Shown here in pieces: positions 52,294-61,461 of a stretch of 64,000 nt of DNA. The notes beneath the pieces were generated by a model. That model ran no database searches. It was not told where the DNA came from and saw nothing but the letters and a program-made list of their open reading frames with translations. The stretch is from Streptomyces sp. NBC_01237. Lineage in GTDB: Bacteria; Actinomycetota; Actinomycetes; Streptomycetales; Streptomycetaceae. Location: contig NZ_CP108508.1 of assembly GCF_035917275.1 (NCBI RefSeq), positions 2,418,001-2,482,000 of the forward strand, read 5' to 3'. The translations under genes were made by a program, and so were the position numbers. Within the stretch, counting starts at the first letter, position 1. Each line of letters begins with the position of its first letter.

Positions 52294-53202
52294 ATGAGCG
52301 ACAGCCAGAGCCGGAACCAGAGCCAGGACCAGGACCGACGCCAGGACGGCCCCCCGGCCTCCGGGATCGACGTCCTGCGCTATACCGCCTTCTCCGCCGA
52401 CCCGGACGGCGGAAATCCCGCCGGAGTCGTCCTGGACGCGTCCGGTCTCGACGATGCGGAGATGCTGGCCACCGCCGCGGAGCTCGGCTACAGCGAGTCG
52501 GCGTTCCTGACGGGGCGGACCGGCGACACGGCCCACACGATCCGCTATTTCAGCCCGAAGGCCGAGGTCCCCTTCTGCGGCCACGCGACGGTCGCGACCG
52601 CCATCGCGCTCGCGGAACGCGACGGCCCCGGCGACCTGGTGTTCGCCACCCGTGCGGGCACCGTCCCGGTCACCGTCACCCGTCACGGCGACGAGCTGCG
52701 TGCCGTCCTGACCAGCGTCGAGCCACAGGTCACGGACATCGGCCAGGCCGACCTGGCGGAGGCTCTGGCCGCGCTGGACTGGCCGGCCGCCGACCTCGAC
52801 CCCGAGCTGCCGCCCCGGATCGCCTACGCGGGCGCCCGGCACCTGGTACTGGCCGCCGCGACCCGCGAACGGCTGGCGGACCTCGACTACGACTTCGCGC
52901 GGCTCGAAGCGCTGATGCACCGGCTCGACCTGACGACGCTCCAGCTGGTGTGGCGCGAGTCCGGGAACGTCTTCCACGTCCGCGACCCCTTCCCCGTCGG
53001 CGGAGTGGTCGAGGACCCGGCGACCGGAGCGGCGGCCGCCGCCTTCGGCGCGTACGCACGCGACCGCGGCCTCGTCCCGGACACCGCCGTACTCACCCTG
53101 CACCAGGGCGCGGACATGGGCCGCCCCGGCACACTCACCGTCGAACTGCGGGCCGGCGACGCCCGGATCAGGGTCGGCGGGACGGGCGCCCGGATCGGCT
53201 GA
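52294..53202 (+). CDS. PhzF-family epimerase/isomerase (second of two)
   Basis: The 302-aa protein has the full PhzF fold: LRYTAFSADPDGGNPAGVVL, LGYSESAFLTGRTG with the active-site Glu, RYFSPKAEVPFCGHATVATA and EDPATGAAAAAFGAYARDRG. The first 35 residues are a Q/R/D-rich tail (SQSRNQSQDQDRRQDG). It is longer and better conserved than the copy at 29327; the two are only distantly alike. ATG at 52294. Confidence 0.85.
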   Translation: MSDSQSRNQSQDQDRRQDGPPASGIDVLRYTAFSADPDGGNPAGVVLDASGLDDAEMLATAAELGYSESAFLTGRTGDTAHTIRYFSPKAEVPFCGHATVATAIALAERDGPGDLVFATRAGTVPVTVTRHGDELRAVLTSVEPQVTDIGQADLAEALAALDWPAADLDPELPPRIAYAGARHLVLAAATRERLADLDYDFARLEALMHRLDLTTLQLVWRESGNVFHVRDPFPVGGVVEDPATGAAAAAFGAYARDRGLVPDTAVLTLHQGADMGRPGTLTVELRAGDARIRVGGTGARIG

Positions 53203-53415
53203 ACGTCGGCCGGTGACGGCCCCGGCCGGGGAGACGTGCGCGCACCCGTCGCGCCGTCCCCTCCGGATCGAGGGCGCATTCCGGTACGGCGCCGCCGCCC
53301 GGCGGACGCCTGACGCACGATCCCCCCGCGCCGGTACGAACACCCCGTGCCCGCCCCGAACACCCCTCCCGCCCGTGCGAACCCCGCACACGTCGCACCC
53401 CGCACGGCTCACCGC

Positions 53416-54030
53416 TCACGTCCGTACGAACACTCCCGCCCGCGCGGCGACGGCGGCGGCTTCGGCCGCCCGGTCGGCGGCGGCCTCGTCGAGGGTGCCG
53501 CCGCTGGCCAGCAGCCGGTAGTAGAGCGGCCCCGAGACGGCCAGGATCACCTCGCCCGCGTCCGTTCCGGCGGGCAGTTCCCCGCGTTCGACCGCGGCTT
53601 CCACACAGCCGGCCCACTCCTTGATCCGTACCGCGTAGAAGCGGTGCAGTGCCTCGGCCGTGCGCGGGTCGCAGGTGGCCGCGGCGATCACCGCCGCGAA
53701 GAGCGCCCCCTGACGCGGATCGGCCAGCGTGCGGGCCACCAGCCGGGCGTTCGCCCTGAGGTCCTCGGTCAGCGAGCCGGTGTCCGCACGCGGCACGGAC
53801 TGCTCCGCCATGTCCGTGAGGAGGTCGGCGACCAGTCCGGCGGGGGTGGACCAGCGCCGGTAGACGGTCGTCTTGCCGACCTCCGCGCGGCGGGCGACCT
53901 CGGCCAGGTCGAGCCGGTCGAAGCCGTGCTCCGCCAGCGCGTCCCCCGCGGCCCGCAGGACCGATTCCCGCACCCGGGCGGTACGGCCGCCGGGCCGGAC
54001 GGTGCCCGGCTCCCCATCCTCAACATTCAT
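53416..54030 (-). CDS. TetR/AcrR family regulator of the divergent exporter
   Basis: The 204-aa protein has HTH LDLAEVARRAEVGKTTVYRR and a TetR_C_16-like ligand domain rich in alanine. It is divergent from the DHA2 exporter with a 103-nt gap that holds repeated TAACGGAAC-type half-sites. Confidence 0.85.
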   Translation of the reverse strand: MNVEDGEPGTVRPGGRTARVRESVLRAAGDALAEHGFDRLDLAEVARRAEVGKTTVYRRWSTPAGLVADLLTDMAEQSVPRADTGSLTEDLRANARLVARTLADPRQGALFAAVIAAATCDPRTAEALHRFYAVRIKEWAGCVEAAVERGELPAGTDAGEVILAVSGPLYYRLLASGGTLDEAAADRAAEAAAVAARAGVFVRT

Positions 54031-54105
54031 AACGGGTCTCCAGTTCCATTAGTAGCCCTTCCCCTGTTACGGTGACCCCACCTTAACGGAACCGCAGAAC
54101 CATTA
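54030..54105. promoter_or_regulatory. Divergent control region with TAACGGAAC/GTTCCATTA half-sites
   Basis: GTTCCATTA (54043-54051) and TAACGGAAC (54084-54092) are inverted near-copies, and TAACGGGTC (54030-54038) overlaps the TetR start. A TTAA...TTAA frame encloses 54083-54105. This is a plausible multi-site TetR operator. Confidence 0.5.
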
Positions 54106-54133
54106 AAGCGGTCGGCCTCAGGAAGGGCACGCC

Positions 54134-55600
54134 ATGTCCGCGTCCCGTACGACACCCCTCGCCCCCGCCCCGCACGCGACTCCCACCGGGGCGCCGCCGT
54201 CCCGTCCGCGCATGACGGGCCGCCAGAAGCTCGTGCTCACCCTCCTTCTCGGCGCACAGTTCATGATCGCCGTGGACTTCTCGATCCTGAACGTCGCCCT
54301 GCCGGTCGTCGGCGAGGGGCTCGGCTTCCCGCTCTCCCACCTCCAGTGGATCGCCACCTCCTTCGCGCTCACCGCGGCCGGGTTCACCCTCCTGTTCGGC
54401 CGCATCGCCGATCTCCTCGGCCGCAAGCGCCTGTTCATCGGCGGCATGGTCCTCCTCGGCCTCTCCTCCGCACTCGGCGGACTCGCCCACTCGCCCGAAG
54501 TCCTGCTCACCGCACGGGTGCTACAGGGTCTGGCCACCGCCGCCGTCACCCCGGCCGGTCTCGCCCTGCTCACCACCGCGTTCAAGGAGGGCCCGCTGCG
54601 CGAACGCGCCCTCGGCCTCAACGGCGCGCTGATGTCCGCCGGGTTCACCGCCGGGGCCATCCTCGGCGGCCTGCTGACCGACCTGCTCTCCTGGCGCTGG
54701 GCCTTCTTCATCAACGTCCCCGTCGCCGCGCTCGTCGTCGTCCTCGCCCCGTCCGTGATCGCCGACTCCCGGCCCGCCGGACGCCCGAAGCTCGACCTGC
54801 CCGGCGCGATGACCGTCACCGGTGGGCTGCTGCTCCTGGTGTTCGGCCTCACCCAGGCCGGTGAATCCGGCTGGACCACGCCCACCACGCTGGCCGCCCT
54901 GCTCGCCGGAGCCGTTCTGCTCGTCGCGTTCGTCCTCGTCGAACAGCGGGCCGCCGCGCCGCTGGTCCCCGTACACATCCTGAAGCGGCGCAGTGTCATC
55001 TGGGGCAACACCGCCGGGCTGATCGCCTTCGTCACCGAGACCTCACTGGTCTTCCTGCTCACCCTCTATCTCCAGGAGGTCCTCGGCCACTCCCCGCTCG
55101 CCACCGGTCTCGCCTTCGGGGTCCTGGGCATCGGCACCGTCCTCGGCGGCACCCTCGGGGGCCGTGCGGTGGGCCGGTTCGGCAGCCGGCGCACCATCGT
55201 GTCCGGCGGCATCGTGCAGGCGGCGGCCACGCTCTCCCTGGTGGCACTGGGCACGTCCGGGGCCTGGATCTGGCTGCTGCTGGCCGCCACGTTCATCGGC
55301 GGTGTCGGCAACATGCTGATGATCGTGGGCTTCATGGTCACCGCCACCTCGGGCCTGCCGGACGAGGAGCAGGGCCTGGCCACCGGTCTGGCGACGATGA
55401 CCCAGCAGGTCGGCATCGCCCTGGGCATCCCGGTCATGAGCGCCGTCGTCACCGCCCGGATGGGAGCGGCCACGGGGCCGGACGCCGTCCTGTCCGGGGT
55501 CACGGTCGCGATCCTGGTCAACTCCGCGCTCGTCCTGGCCGGTGCCCTGCTGGCCGGCGCCTTCCTCGCACGGCGCGGTGCGCGCCCGGCCGCCGGATGA
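54134..55600 (+). CDS. MFS drug exporter, DHA2 (EmrB/QacA) family
   Basis: The 488-aa protein has 14 predicted spans. Motifs: AVDFSILNVALPVVGEGLGF (D1), GRIADLLGRKRLFIGGM (A), and GFTAGAILGGLLTDLLSWRW (C). Compared with the other DHA2 exporter here it has a shorter C-terminus. ATG at 54134, 103 nt from the divergent TetR gene. Confidence 0.9.
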   Translation: MSASRTTPLAPAPHATPTGAPPSRPRMTGRQKLVLTLLLGAQFMIAVDFSILNVALPVVGEGLGFPLSHLQWIATSFALTAAGFTLLFGRIADLLGRKRLFIGGMVLLGLSSALGGLAHSPEVLLTARVLQGLATAAVTPAGLALLTTAFKEGPLRERALGLNGALMSAGFTAGAILGGLLTDLLSWRWAFFINVPVAALVVVLAPSVIADSRPAGRPKLDLPGAMTVTGGLLLLVFGLTQAGESGWTTPTTLAALLAGAVLLVAFVLVEQRAAAPLVPVHILKRRSVIWGNTAGLIAFVTETSLVFLLTLYLQEVLGHSPLATGLAFGVLGIGTVLGGTLGGRAVGRFGSRRTIVSGGIVQAAATLSLVALGTSGAWIWLLLAATFIGGVGNMLMIVGFMVTATSGLPDEEQGLATGLATMTQQVGIALGIPVMSAVVTARMGAATGPDAVLSGVTVAILVNSALVLAGALLAGAFLARRGARPAAG

Positions 55601-55650
55601 GCCGGCCGGCGTGGCGGGGTGAAGCACGACAGGACACGGCACGGCGCACA

Positions 55651-55664
55651 GGTGACCGGTCACC
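55651..55664. promoter_or_regulatory. 14-bp perfect palindrome upstream of the glycosyltransferase
   Basis: GGTGACCGGTCACC lies 111 nt upstream of the TTG start, between the exporter stop and the glycosyltransferase. It may be an operator of an unknown regulator. Confidence 0.45.
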
Positions 55665-55775
55665 GTCCATGGGCTGAACAACGAGAGGTTACGATCACGG
55701 GCACCGCGGCCGAGGCGCTGCCCGCGCCGCAGTCGTGCCGCAGCCGAGCCGCAGTCGAGCCCAGGAGTACCGATC

Positions 55776-56678
55776 TTGTCCGCACCACGCATCGGCGTAT
55801 CCATCGTGACCATGGGAGACCGTCCGCAGGCGGTCGAGGCGCTGCTGGCGTCGGTGGCCATGCAGGACGTCCGCCCCACCCGGCTCGTGATCATCGGCAA
55901 CGGCACGGCGCTCCCGGACTACAGCTCCTTCCCGGGCCTGACCGGCCTGGCGGGCGGGGTGACCGCCATCGAGCTGGACGAGAACCTCGGCTGCCCCGGC
56001 GGCCGCAATGTCGGCCTGCACCGGCTCGCCGAACTCGGTGACGTGGATGTCGTCATCGAGCTGGACGACGACGGGCTGCTGGTCGACAAGGGAGTGTTCC
56101 GCAAGGTCCAGGAGCTGTTCGCCGCGGACCCGCGCCTGGGCATCGTCGGCTTCCGGATCGCCGACGAGCTCGGCGAGACCCAGCGCCGTCACATCCCGCG
56201 GCTGCGGGCGGGCGACCCGATGCGGCGCGGACCGGTCACCGCGTTCCTCGGCGGCGGCCACGCCCTCTCCATGGAGATGCTGGCCAAAACCGGCCACTGG
56301 CCCGCGGAGTTCTTCTTCACCCACGAGGAGACGGACCTGTCCTGGCGGGCGCTCGACGCGGGCTGGAAGATCCTGTACGAACCCGATCTGCTGCTCCAGC
56401 ACCCCAAGACCTCCCCGGCCCGGCACGCGGTCTACTACCGGATGACGGCCCGCAACCGGGTCTGGCTCGCCCGCCGCAACCTTCCGCTCCCCCTGATCCC
56501 GGCCTACCTGGGCACCTGGACCCTGCTGACCGTGGCCCGTACCCGCTCGGCGAAGGGCCTGCGCGCCTGGGCGGGCGGCTTCGCCGAAGGGGTACGCACC
56601 CCGTGCGGCGACCGGCGCCCGATGCGCTGGTCCACGGTGTGGCGGATGACGCGGCTGGGCCGGCCGCCGGTCATCTGA
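55776..56678 (+). CDS. Glycosyltransferase family 2
   Basis: The 300-aa protein has a GT-A fold: IGVSIVTMGDRPQAVEALLA, AIELDENLGCPGGRNVGL, VVIELDDDGLLVDKGVF (DXD-type metal motif) and FFFTHEETDLSWRALDAGW (the catalytic ED-type). No membrane span is strong apart from IPAYLGTWTLLTVA near the C-terminus. It likely adds a sugar to a cell-surface glycan. TTG start at 55776 with AGGAG upstream. Confidence 0.88.
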   Translation: MSAPRIGVSIVTMGDRPQAVEALLASVAMQDVRPTRLVIIGNGTALPDYSSFPGLTGLAGGVTAIELDENLGCPGGRNVGLHRLAELGDVDVVIELDDDGLLVDKGVFRKVQELFAADPRLGIVGFRIADELGETQRRHIPRLRAGDPMRRGPVTAFLGGGHALSMEMLAKTGHWPAEFFFTHEETDLSWRALDAGWKILYEPDLLLQHPKTSPARHAVYYRMTARNRVWLARRNLPLPLIPAYLGTWTLLTVARTRSAKGLRAWAGGFAEGVRTPCGDRRPMRWSTVWRMTRLGRPPVI

Positions 56679-57180
56679 CGGGCGCCCAGCGGTACAGCAC
56701 GTCCGGCTCCTTCTCCTCGTTGCGGCTGCCGTCGTCGAACGCGACCGCGGTGAAGCCGTGCCGCTCGTAGAAGGCCCGTGCGCCGGTGTTGCGCTGGAAC
56801 GTGTAGAGGGTCAACTGCTCGGGAGACGCCTCCTTGACCTGCTCCAGCAGCCTCGTGCCGATCCCGCGGCGCAGCGCGTCGGGGCGCAGGTAGAGGTGGT
56901 CGAGCTCGGCCCCGTCCAGGGAGGCGAAGCCCAGCAGCTCCACCGCGCCGGTGCCGTCGTCCCCGCTCTCCGCGACCCAGACGGTGCTGTCGGGCAGCAC
57001 GACGTGGGTGATCCACGCGAGGGTGTCCTCGTCGCTGTGGACGCGGGGCAGATAGGGCATGGCCGCGGCCCGCGAGGCCAGGAACACCCGGGTGACGGCC
57101 TCCGCGTCCTCGACGGCGGCCCTGCGCAGCCGTATCGCGCCCCGGCGGTCGGCGCCTGATTCGTTCTCGGCCATGTCCAT
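56671..57180 (-). CDS. GNAT family N-acetyltransferase
   Basis: The 169-aa protein has the GNAT fold: IRLRRAAVEDAEAVTRVFLA, ELDHLYLRPDALRRGIGTRL (acetyl-CoA pyrophosphate loop RRGIGT) and NTGARAFYERHGFTAV. Substrate unknown. Its 3' end overlaps that of the convergent glycosyltransferase by 8 nt. ATG at 57180; a second ATG at 57174. Confidence 0.88.
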   Translation of the reverse strand: MDMAENESGADRRGAIRLRRAAVEDAEAVTRVFLASRAAAMPYLPRVHSDEDTLAWITHVVLPDSTVWVAESGDDGTGAVELLGFASLDGAELDHLYLRPDALRRGIGTRLLEQVKEASPEQLTLYTFQRNTGARAFYERHGFTAVAFDDGSRNEEKEPDVLYRWAPVR

Positions 57181-57536
57181 CGCCCCACGTTCCCGGCCGG
57201 GGCTCCGCGCCCCGTGCCGTCGCTCGTCGCATTCTTCGGTGACCCGCGGCTCGTCGGATGCCGCTGATGTCACCGCGGTTCGTACCGGAGTCCCCACCGG
57301 AGTGCCGGAGTTCCTGCCCATCCGGCGGGGCCGAGTGTATGTGCCGGCCGGTCGGCGGGACCGGCCCGGCCCTCCTCCCCGTTGGATACGGTAGGGATGT
57401 CCGTTCCTGTCATATGGCCCTCCAGAAGGGTTGTTCCACCGCTTGAGATGCGATAGTTCGAACATGTGCCGCGTGCCGCGTGCCGCGTGCCGCGTGCCGC
57501 GTGCCGTCAGACTCGGCGTAGCTTCCTGGGGTGGCC
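57181..57536. other. 356-bp divergent gap with a 7-bp tandem repeat
   Basis: GC-rich upstream of the GNAT gene, then a less GC-rich part (57385-57465) with GTTGGATACGGTAGGGATG, possibly promoter. It ends with the heptamer array at 57466-57506, 30 nt before the next start. No other gene was seen. Confidence 0.5.
57466..57506 (+). repeat. Heptanucleotide tandem repeat (GTGCCGC), nearly six copies
   Basis: Five exact copies plus GTGCCG. It lies 30 nt before the start at 57537 and is out of the coding frame (an in-frame TAG at 57519 separates it). Copy-number change would alter promoter or leader spacing. Confidence 0.9.
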
Positions 57537-59249
57537 ATGCACGCTAGGCAGCCCCTTCGCGTTCCCCTCGGGCGGGAAGCCCTGCGCTGGAGCACCTTTC
57601 GCGGTGAGAAGACACTGGTCGTAGCGGCCCGCACCGTCACGTCGACCGCACGGGTCCTCGAATGCCTGCCCGCACTGCTGCGCGGCGACGGCCGGGTGGC
57701 CGTCGTCTTCGCCCATGACCCCACGTCCGCGTTCAGCGACGGTGTGCTCGATCTGCTGCATGACGAGGGTTGCCGGGTGATCCCGTGGGGGGATGTGGCC
57801 GCCGCCGCTCCCGATCTCATCGTCTCCGCCAGTGAGAACATCGACGTACCGGAAGGGGACTGTCCCGTCCTGGTGCTGCCCCACGGCATCGGCTTCCAGA
57901 AGCACGTGCCGGATTCGCGGGCGCCGCGCAGCCGCCTGTCCGGCGTCGTGCCGGACCGCCTCCTGGAGTCCGGCCGGGCCTGGCTCGCCCTTTCCCACCC
58001 GGACCAGGAAGAGCAACTGCTCACCACCCACCCGAAAGTGGCCGGGCGCACTCTGCTCATCGGCGACCCGTGCTTCGACGAGATGCTCCTCAGCGCGGAT
58101 CGGGCCGGGGCGTACCGGGCCGCGTTGGGCGTCCCCGAGGGGCAGCGCCTCGTGGTGCTCAGTTCCACCTGGGGCCCCACGTCCCTGCTCGGGCAGGATC
58201 CCGGCCTTCCGGCCCGCGTGCTGGCGGCGCTGCCGTACGACGGGTTCCGGGTCGCCGCGATCATCCATCCCAATGTCTGGTCGGGGCACGGCTCCTGGCA
58301 GATCCGCACCACTCTGGCAGCCGCGCTGGACGCGGGGCTGATCCTGGTTCCCCCCGTTCACGCCTGGAGGCCGGCACTGGTCGCGGCGGACGTGGTCGTC
58401 GGCGACCACGGTTCGGTGACGCTGTACGGCGCGGCGCTGGGCAAACCGGTGCTCCTCGCCGCGTTCGGGAGCGATGCCGTGCCGGGTACGGCCGCGGACA
58501 GTCTCGGACGGGCCGCGCCCCGGCTCGATCCGCTGGGCGACGTTTTCGGACAGATCACGGCGGCTGTCGGCGAGCACACGCCGGAGCGCTACCGCGCGAT
58601 CGCGGAGCAGGCGTTCGCCGAGCCGGGGCAGGCGCTCCCCCACCTGCGTACCGCCCTGTACCGCCTGATGGGTCTGCCCGAGCCGGCTCCCGACCCCCCG
58701 CCCGGTCTGACGCTGCCCGCGCCGACGGAGGCGGTGACGCCCGTCTCCGCCTGGACCGTGGCCACCGCCGCCTCCCGTCACCACGGACAGCCGGCCGTCA
58801 CCGTACGGCGCCGCCCCGCGGCCGTGTCCGGGGCGGACCGGGAGACCGCGGAGACGTTCACCCACCTGGCCTGTGACGAGGCGGAACGGGACCGGCGCCT
58901 GGTCGAGAGCGCGTCGGTGCTGGTCCGCCGCGGTGCCCTCCCGACGACCACCGCGGCGCTCCGCTGGGTGGAGGAGACCCTCGACCGGTTTCCCGGCTGC
59001 CGTCTCGCGGCGGTCGCTCCGGCCGGGGGCGGCTTCCTGGTGGGGCTGCGCGACGGGCGCGTGGTCGAGGCGTCCGTCACGGGCCCGACGGCCGATCCCG
59101 GCCTGGTGGCCGCGACCGTCTACACCCTCCTGCGTACGGGAGCACCGCTGGACGATGTCATGGTGACGTTGCGCATCGCAGGCGTACGCGACGAGGACGT
59201 CTCCCTCCGGCTGCGCCCGCGCCGCCCGTCAACCGGTCCGGCCTGCTGA
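57537..59249 (+). CDS. GT-B-like (CDP-glycerol transferase-like) protein of unknown function
   Basis: The 570-aa protein resembles a Streptomyces family sometimes annotated 'translation initiation factor 2'; nothing here supports that name. The first about 390 residues have two Rossmann-like halves: EKTLVVAARTVTSTARVLEC, CPVLVLPHGIGFQKHVP, AAIIHPNVWSGHGSWQ and ADVVVGDHGSVTLYGAALGK. The last resembles the donor-site motif of CDP-glycerol glycerophosphotransferases. The C-terminal about 170 residues are a separate domain ending in a coiled region. ATG at 57537 has GGGGTGG upstream; GTG at 57531 is also open. Confidence 0.65.
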   Translation: MHARQPLRVPLGREALRWSTFRGEKTLVVAARTVTSTARVLECLPALLRGDGRVAVVFAHDPTSAFSDGVLDLLHDEGCRVIPWGDVAAAAPDLIVSASENIDVPEGDCPVLVLPHGIGFQKHVPDSRAPRSRLSGVVPDRLLESGRAWLALSHPDQEEQLLTTHPKVAGRTLLIGDPCFDEMLLSADRAGAYRAALGVPEGQRLVVLSSTWGPTSLLGQDPGLPARVLAALPYDGFRVAAIIHPNVWSGHGSWQIRTTLAAALDAGLILVPPVHAWRPALVAADVVVGDHGSVTLYGAALGKPVLLAAFGSDAVPGTAADSLGRAAPRLDPLGDVFGQITAAVGEHTPERYRAIAEQAFAEPGQALPHLRTALYRLMGLPEPAPDPPPGLTLPAPTEAVTPVSAWTVATAASRHHGQPAVTVRRRPAAVSGADRETAETFTHLACDEAERDRRLVESASVLVRRGALPTTTAALRWVEETLDRFPGCRLAAVAPAGGGFLVGLRDGRVVEASVTGPTADPGLVAATVYTLLRTGAPLDDVMVTLRIAGVRDEDVSLRLRPRRPSTGPAC

Positions 59250-59274
59250 GGACGTTCCCGGCCCGCCCGCCGCG

Positions 59275-61461
59275 TCACCCGTCACCATCGCTGTCGCTGT
59301 CGTCCAGCGCTGCGATCCGCCGCCGGAGTACGTCGGCCCGCGGACTGCCGCCGGCCTCATGGATCTCCAGGGCGCGTGTCAGATGGGCCCGTACCTCTGC
59401 GGGGCCGGCGGCCGAGCGCTCCTTGAGTCCGGCCAGGGCTTCCAGGGCCTGGGCCTCGTAGTGCGTCGCCCGCTGCTCGCGCAGGGCCCGCGCGGCCTCG
59501 CTCAGCGTGCGGATCGCCGCGTCGCTCTCCCCGAGGTGCTCATGGGCGAGGCCCATGGCGGCCAGGACCCGTGCGGCCATCCGCGGATCGTTCCGCGCGG
59601 TCAGATCGTCGTGCGCCCCGCGCAGGGTGGCCAGAGCCCCTCGGTGGTCGCCGTCGGCGTCCTGCGCGCAGCCGAGGAAGTAGGCGGCGATGGCCGCGCC
59701 GCGTCCCTCGTTCGCCTCGGTGCTGAGTTCGAGGGCGCTCCGGTAGGCGTCCATGGCGCGGGAGAGATCGACACGTTCCCAGTAGCGGCCCGCGAACTCC
59801 TGCACGGAGGCGCGCACCACGAGGTGTCCCGACACCTCGGCACAGGCGACGGCGGTATCCAGTTCCCGTCGCGCCGCGTCGTACTCGCCCAGGTCCATCA
59901 GGGGGCGGGACAGGAGGCTGCGCAGCCGGGCTTCGGCGGCCGGTTCCAGGGCGGCGGCCGCGGCAGCCGCTCCCAGTTCGAGCGACTCCCGCCAGTCGCC
60001 GAGATGCCGGTGGTGGAAGAACAACACGGTGAACGCCTCGGACAGCTGCCACACCTCGGTGGAGAGTGCCTCCTCGCGAGCGGCGGCCCGCAGCACGGCG
60101 AGGATGTTGCGGTGTTCCGCCTCCAGCCAGTCCAGGGCCGCCGGACCGCCCTCGGCCGCGAAGGGGTCGGGCGCCTCGCCCAGCAGGGCCGTGAGATCGG
60201 CGATGCGCAGCCGGTCCTGCCTGATCGAACGGTCCGCGAGCGCGGTGAGCGCGAGATAGTGCGTCGTCACCCGCCGCAGCACCGCGAGCCGCTCACCCTC
60301 CGGTTCCTCCTCGGCCGCGCGTTCCCCGGCATGCAGGCGCACCAGAGCGTGGAAGCGGTAGCGGTCGTCCCCGGCCGCATCGAGAAGGCTCGCCGATTCC
60401 AGCGTCCGCAGCATGGCCTCGGTACGCGAGGTGTCGCGGGCGGCGGCCACCGCGGCGACGCCCGCGTCGAACGTGCTGCCCGGCACCAGGCCAAGGAACC
60501 GGTACAGCCGGGCCGTCTCCGGGTCGAGCTCCCGGTAGCCGAGATCGAGCACAGCGGACACCGACCGCTCCCCTCCGAGGGACATCCCGGCCAGCCGGCC
60601 GGACTCTTCGGCCAGTTCTCCCACCAGCCGGGCCATCGTGAGCCGCGGGTCGGTCAGGAGCCGGGCCGCCACGATGTGCAACGCCACCGGCAGGCCGCCG
60701 CACAGCTCCACCAGCCGTTCGGCCGCCCCCTGATCCGCGGCGACGGCTTCCGTACCGCACCGTTCGGCCAGCAACTCCAGCCCGCTGCCCGGGTCCAGGG
60801 GTTCCACCGGCATCATCCGCGCGCCGTCCAGCGCCAGTTCACCGAGCAGCCCGCCGCTGGTGACCAGCAGGGCGCTGCCTTCCCCCTTGGGGATCAGCGA
60901 GGCCGCCTGGGCGGGCTGGCTCACATTGTCCAGGACCACCAGGAGCCGCCGGTCGGACGAGCGTGACCGGAACAGCCGGGTACGGTCGGCGAGCGAGGCG
61001 GGGATGCACGACTCGTCGACTCCCAGCGATCTGAGGCACCGTCGGACGGCCTCCGAGACGTCCCCGCCCTCCTCCTCCCGCAGCGCGGCGAAGTCGACGT
61101 AGATCTGACCGTCGGGGAACAGTTCCCGCTCCCGCTCCGCCCAGTGCGACACCAGCGCGGTCTTGCCGACACCGGACATCCCGTACAGGGCTCCGAACCC
61201 GACCTTCACCGCCCCCGAGCGGCCCGCTCCCAGCCAGCCGTCGAGCACCGCGAGGCTCTTCGTACGGTTGACGAACCCGAAGGTCAGCGGGGGAAGCTCG
61301 TCCGGCCTCACATCCGTCCCCACCGGGGGCTGCGCCTGGACGTTGAAGGTGATTCCGCCATGGATCCGCTGGGCCTGGACGCTCGGCCCGTACACCTGCC
61401 CGGACAGGTCGTTCCTGATGTACGTGGATTCCGCGCGGGAACCGGGCTCGTCGCTCGTCAC
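59275..61461 (-). CDS. STAND NTPase (NB-ARC + TPR) with N-terminal amyloid-like signalling motif
   Basis: The 728-aa protein has a short N-terminal motif (about 19-40: LSGQVYGPSVQAQRIHGGIT), an NB-ARC ATPase with Walker A GMSGVGKT (94-101) and Walker B LLVVLDNV (173-180), a winged-helix part with AARLYRFLGL-like GPETARLYRFL, and a TPR tail (about 400-728). It has no DNA-binding or enzyme domain of its own, so it needs a partner. That partner is probably the gene just upstream, whose C-terminus carries the matching motif. GTG start overlaps the upstream stop (GTGA). This is the layout of bacterial NLR-like immune receptors. Confidence 0.85.
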   Translation of the reverse strand: MTSDEPGSRAESTYIRNDLSGQVYGPSVQAQRIHGGITFNVQAQPPVGTDVRPDELPPLTFGFVNRTKSLAVLDGWLGAGRSGAVKVGFGALYGMSGVGKTALVSHWAERERELFPDGQIYVDFAALREEEGGDVSEAVRRCLRSLGVDESCIPASLADRTRLFRSRSSDRRLLVVLDNVSQPAQAASLIPKGEGSALLVTSGGLLGELALDGARMMPVEPLDPGSGLELLAERCGTEAVAADQGAAERLVELCGGLPVALHIVAARLLTDPRLTMARLVGELAEESGRLAGMSLGGERSVSAVLDLGYRELDPETARLYRFLGLVPGSTFDAGVAAVAAARDTSRTEAMLRTLESASLLDAAGDDRYRFHALVRLHAGERAAEEEPEGERLAVLRRVTTHYLALTALADRSIRQDRLRIADLTALLGEAPDPFAAEGGPAALDWLEAEHRNILAVLRAAAREEALSTEVWQLSEAFTVLFFHHRHLGDWRESLELGAAAAAAALEPAAEARLRSLLSRPLMDLGEYDAARRELDTAVACAEVSGHLVVRASVQEFAGRYWERVDLSRAMDAYRSALELSTEANEGRGAAIAAYFLGCAQDADGDHRGALATLRGAHDDLTARNDPRMAARVLAAMGLAHEHLGESDAAIRTLSEAARALREQRATHYEAQALEALAGLKERSAAGPAEVRAHLTRALEIHEAGGSPRADVLRRRIAALDDSDSDGDG

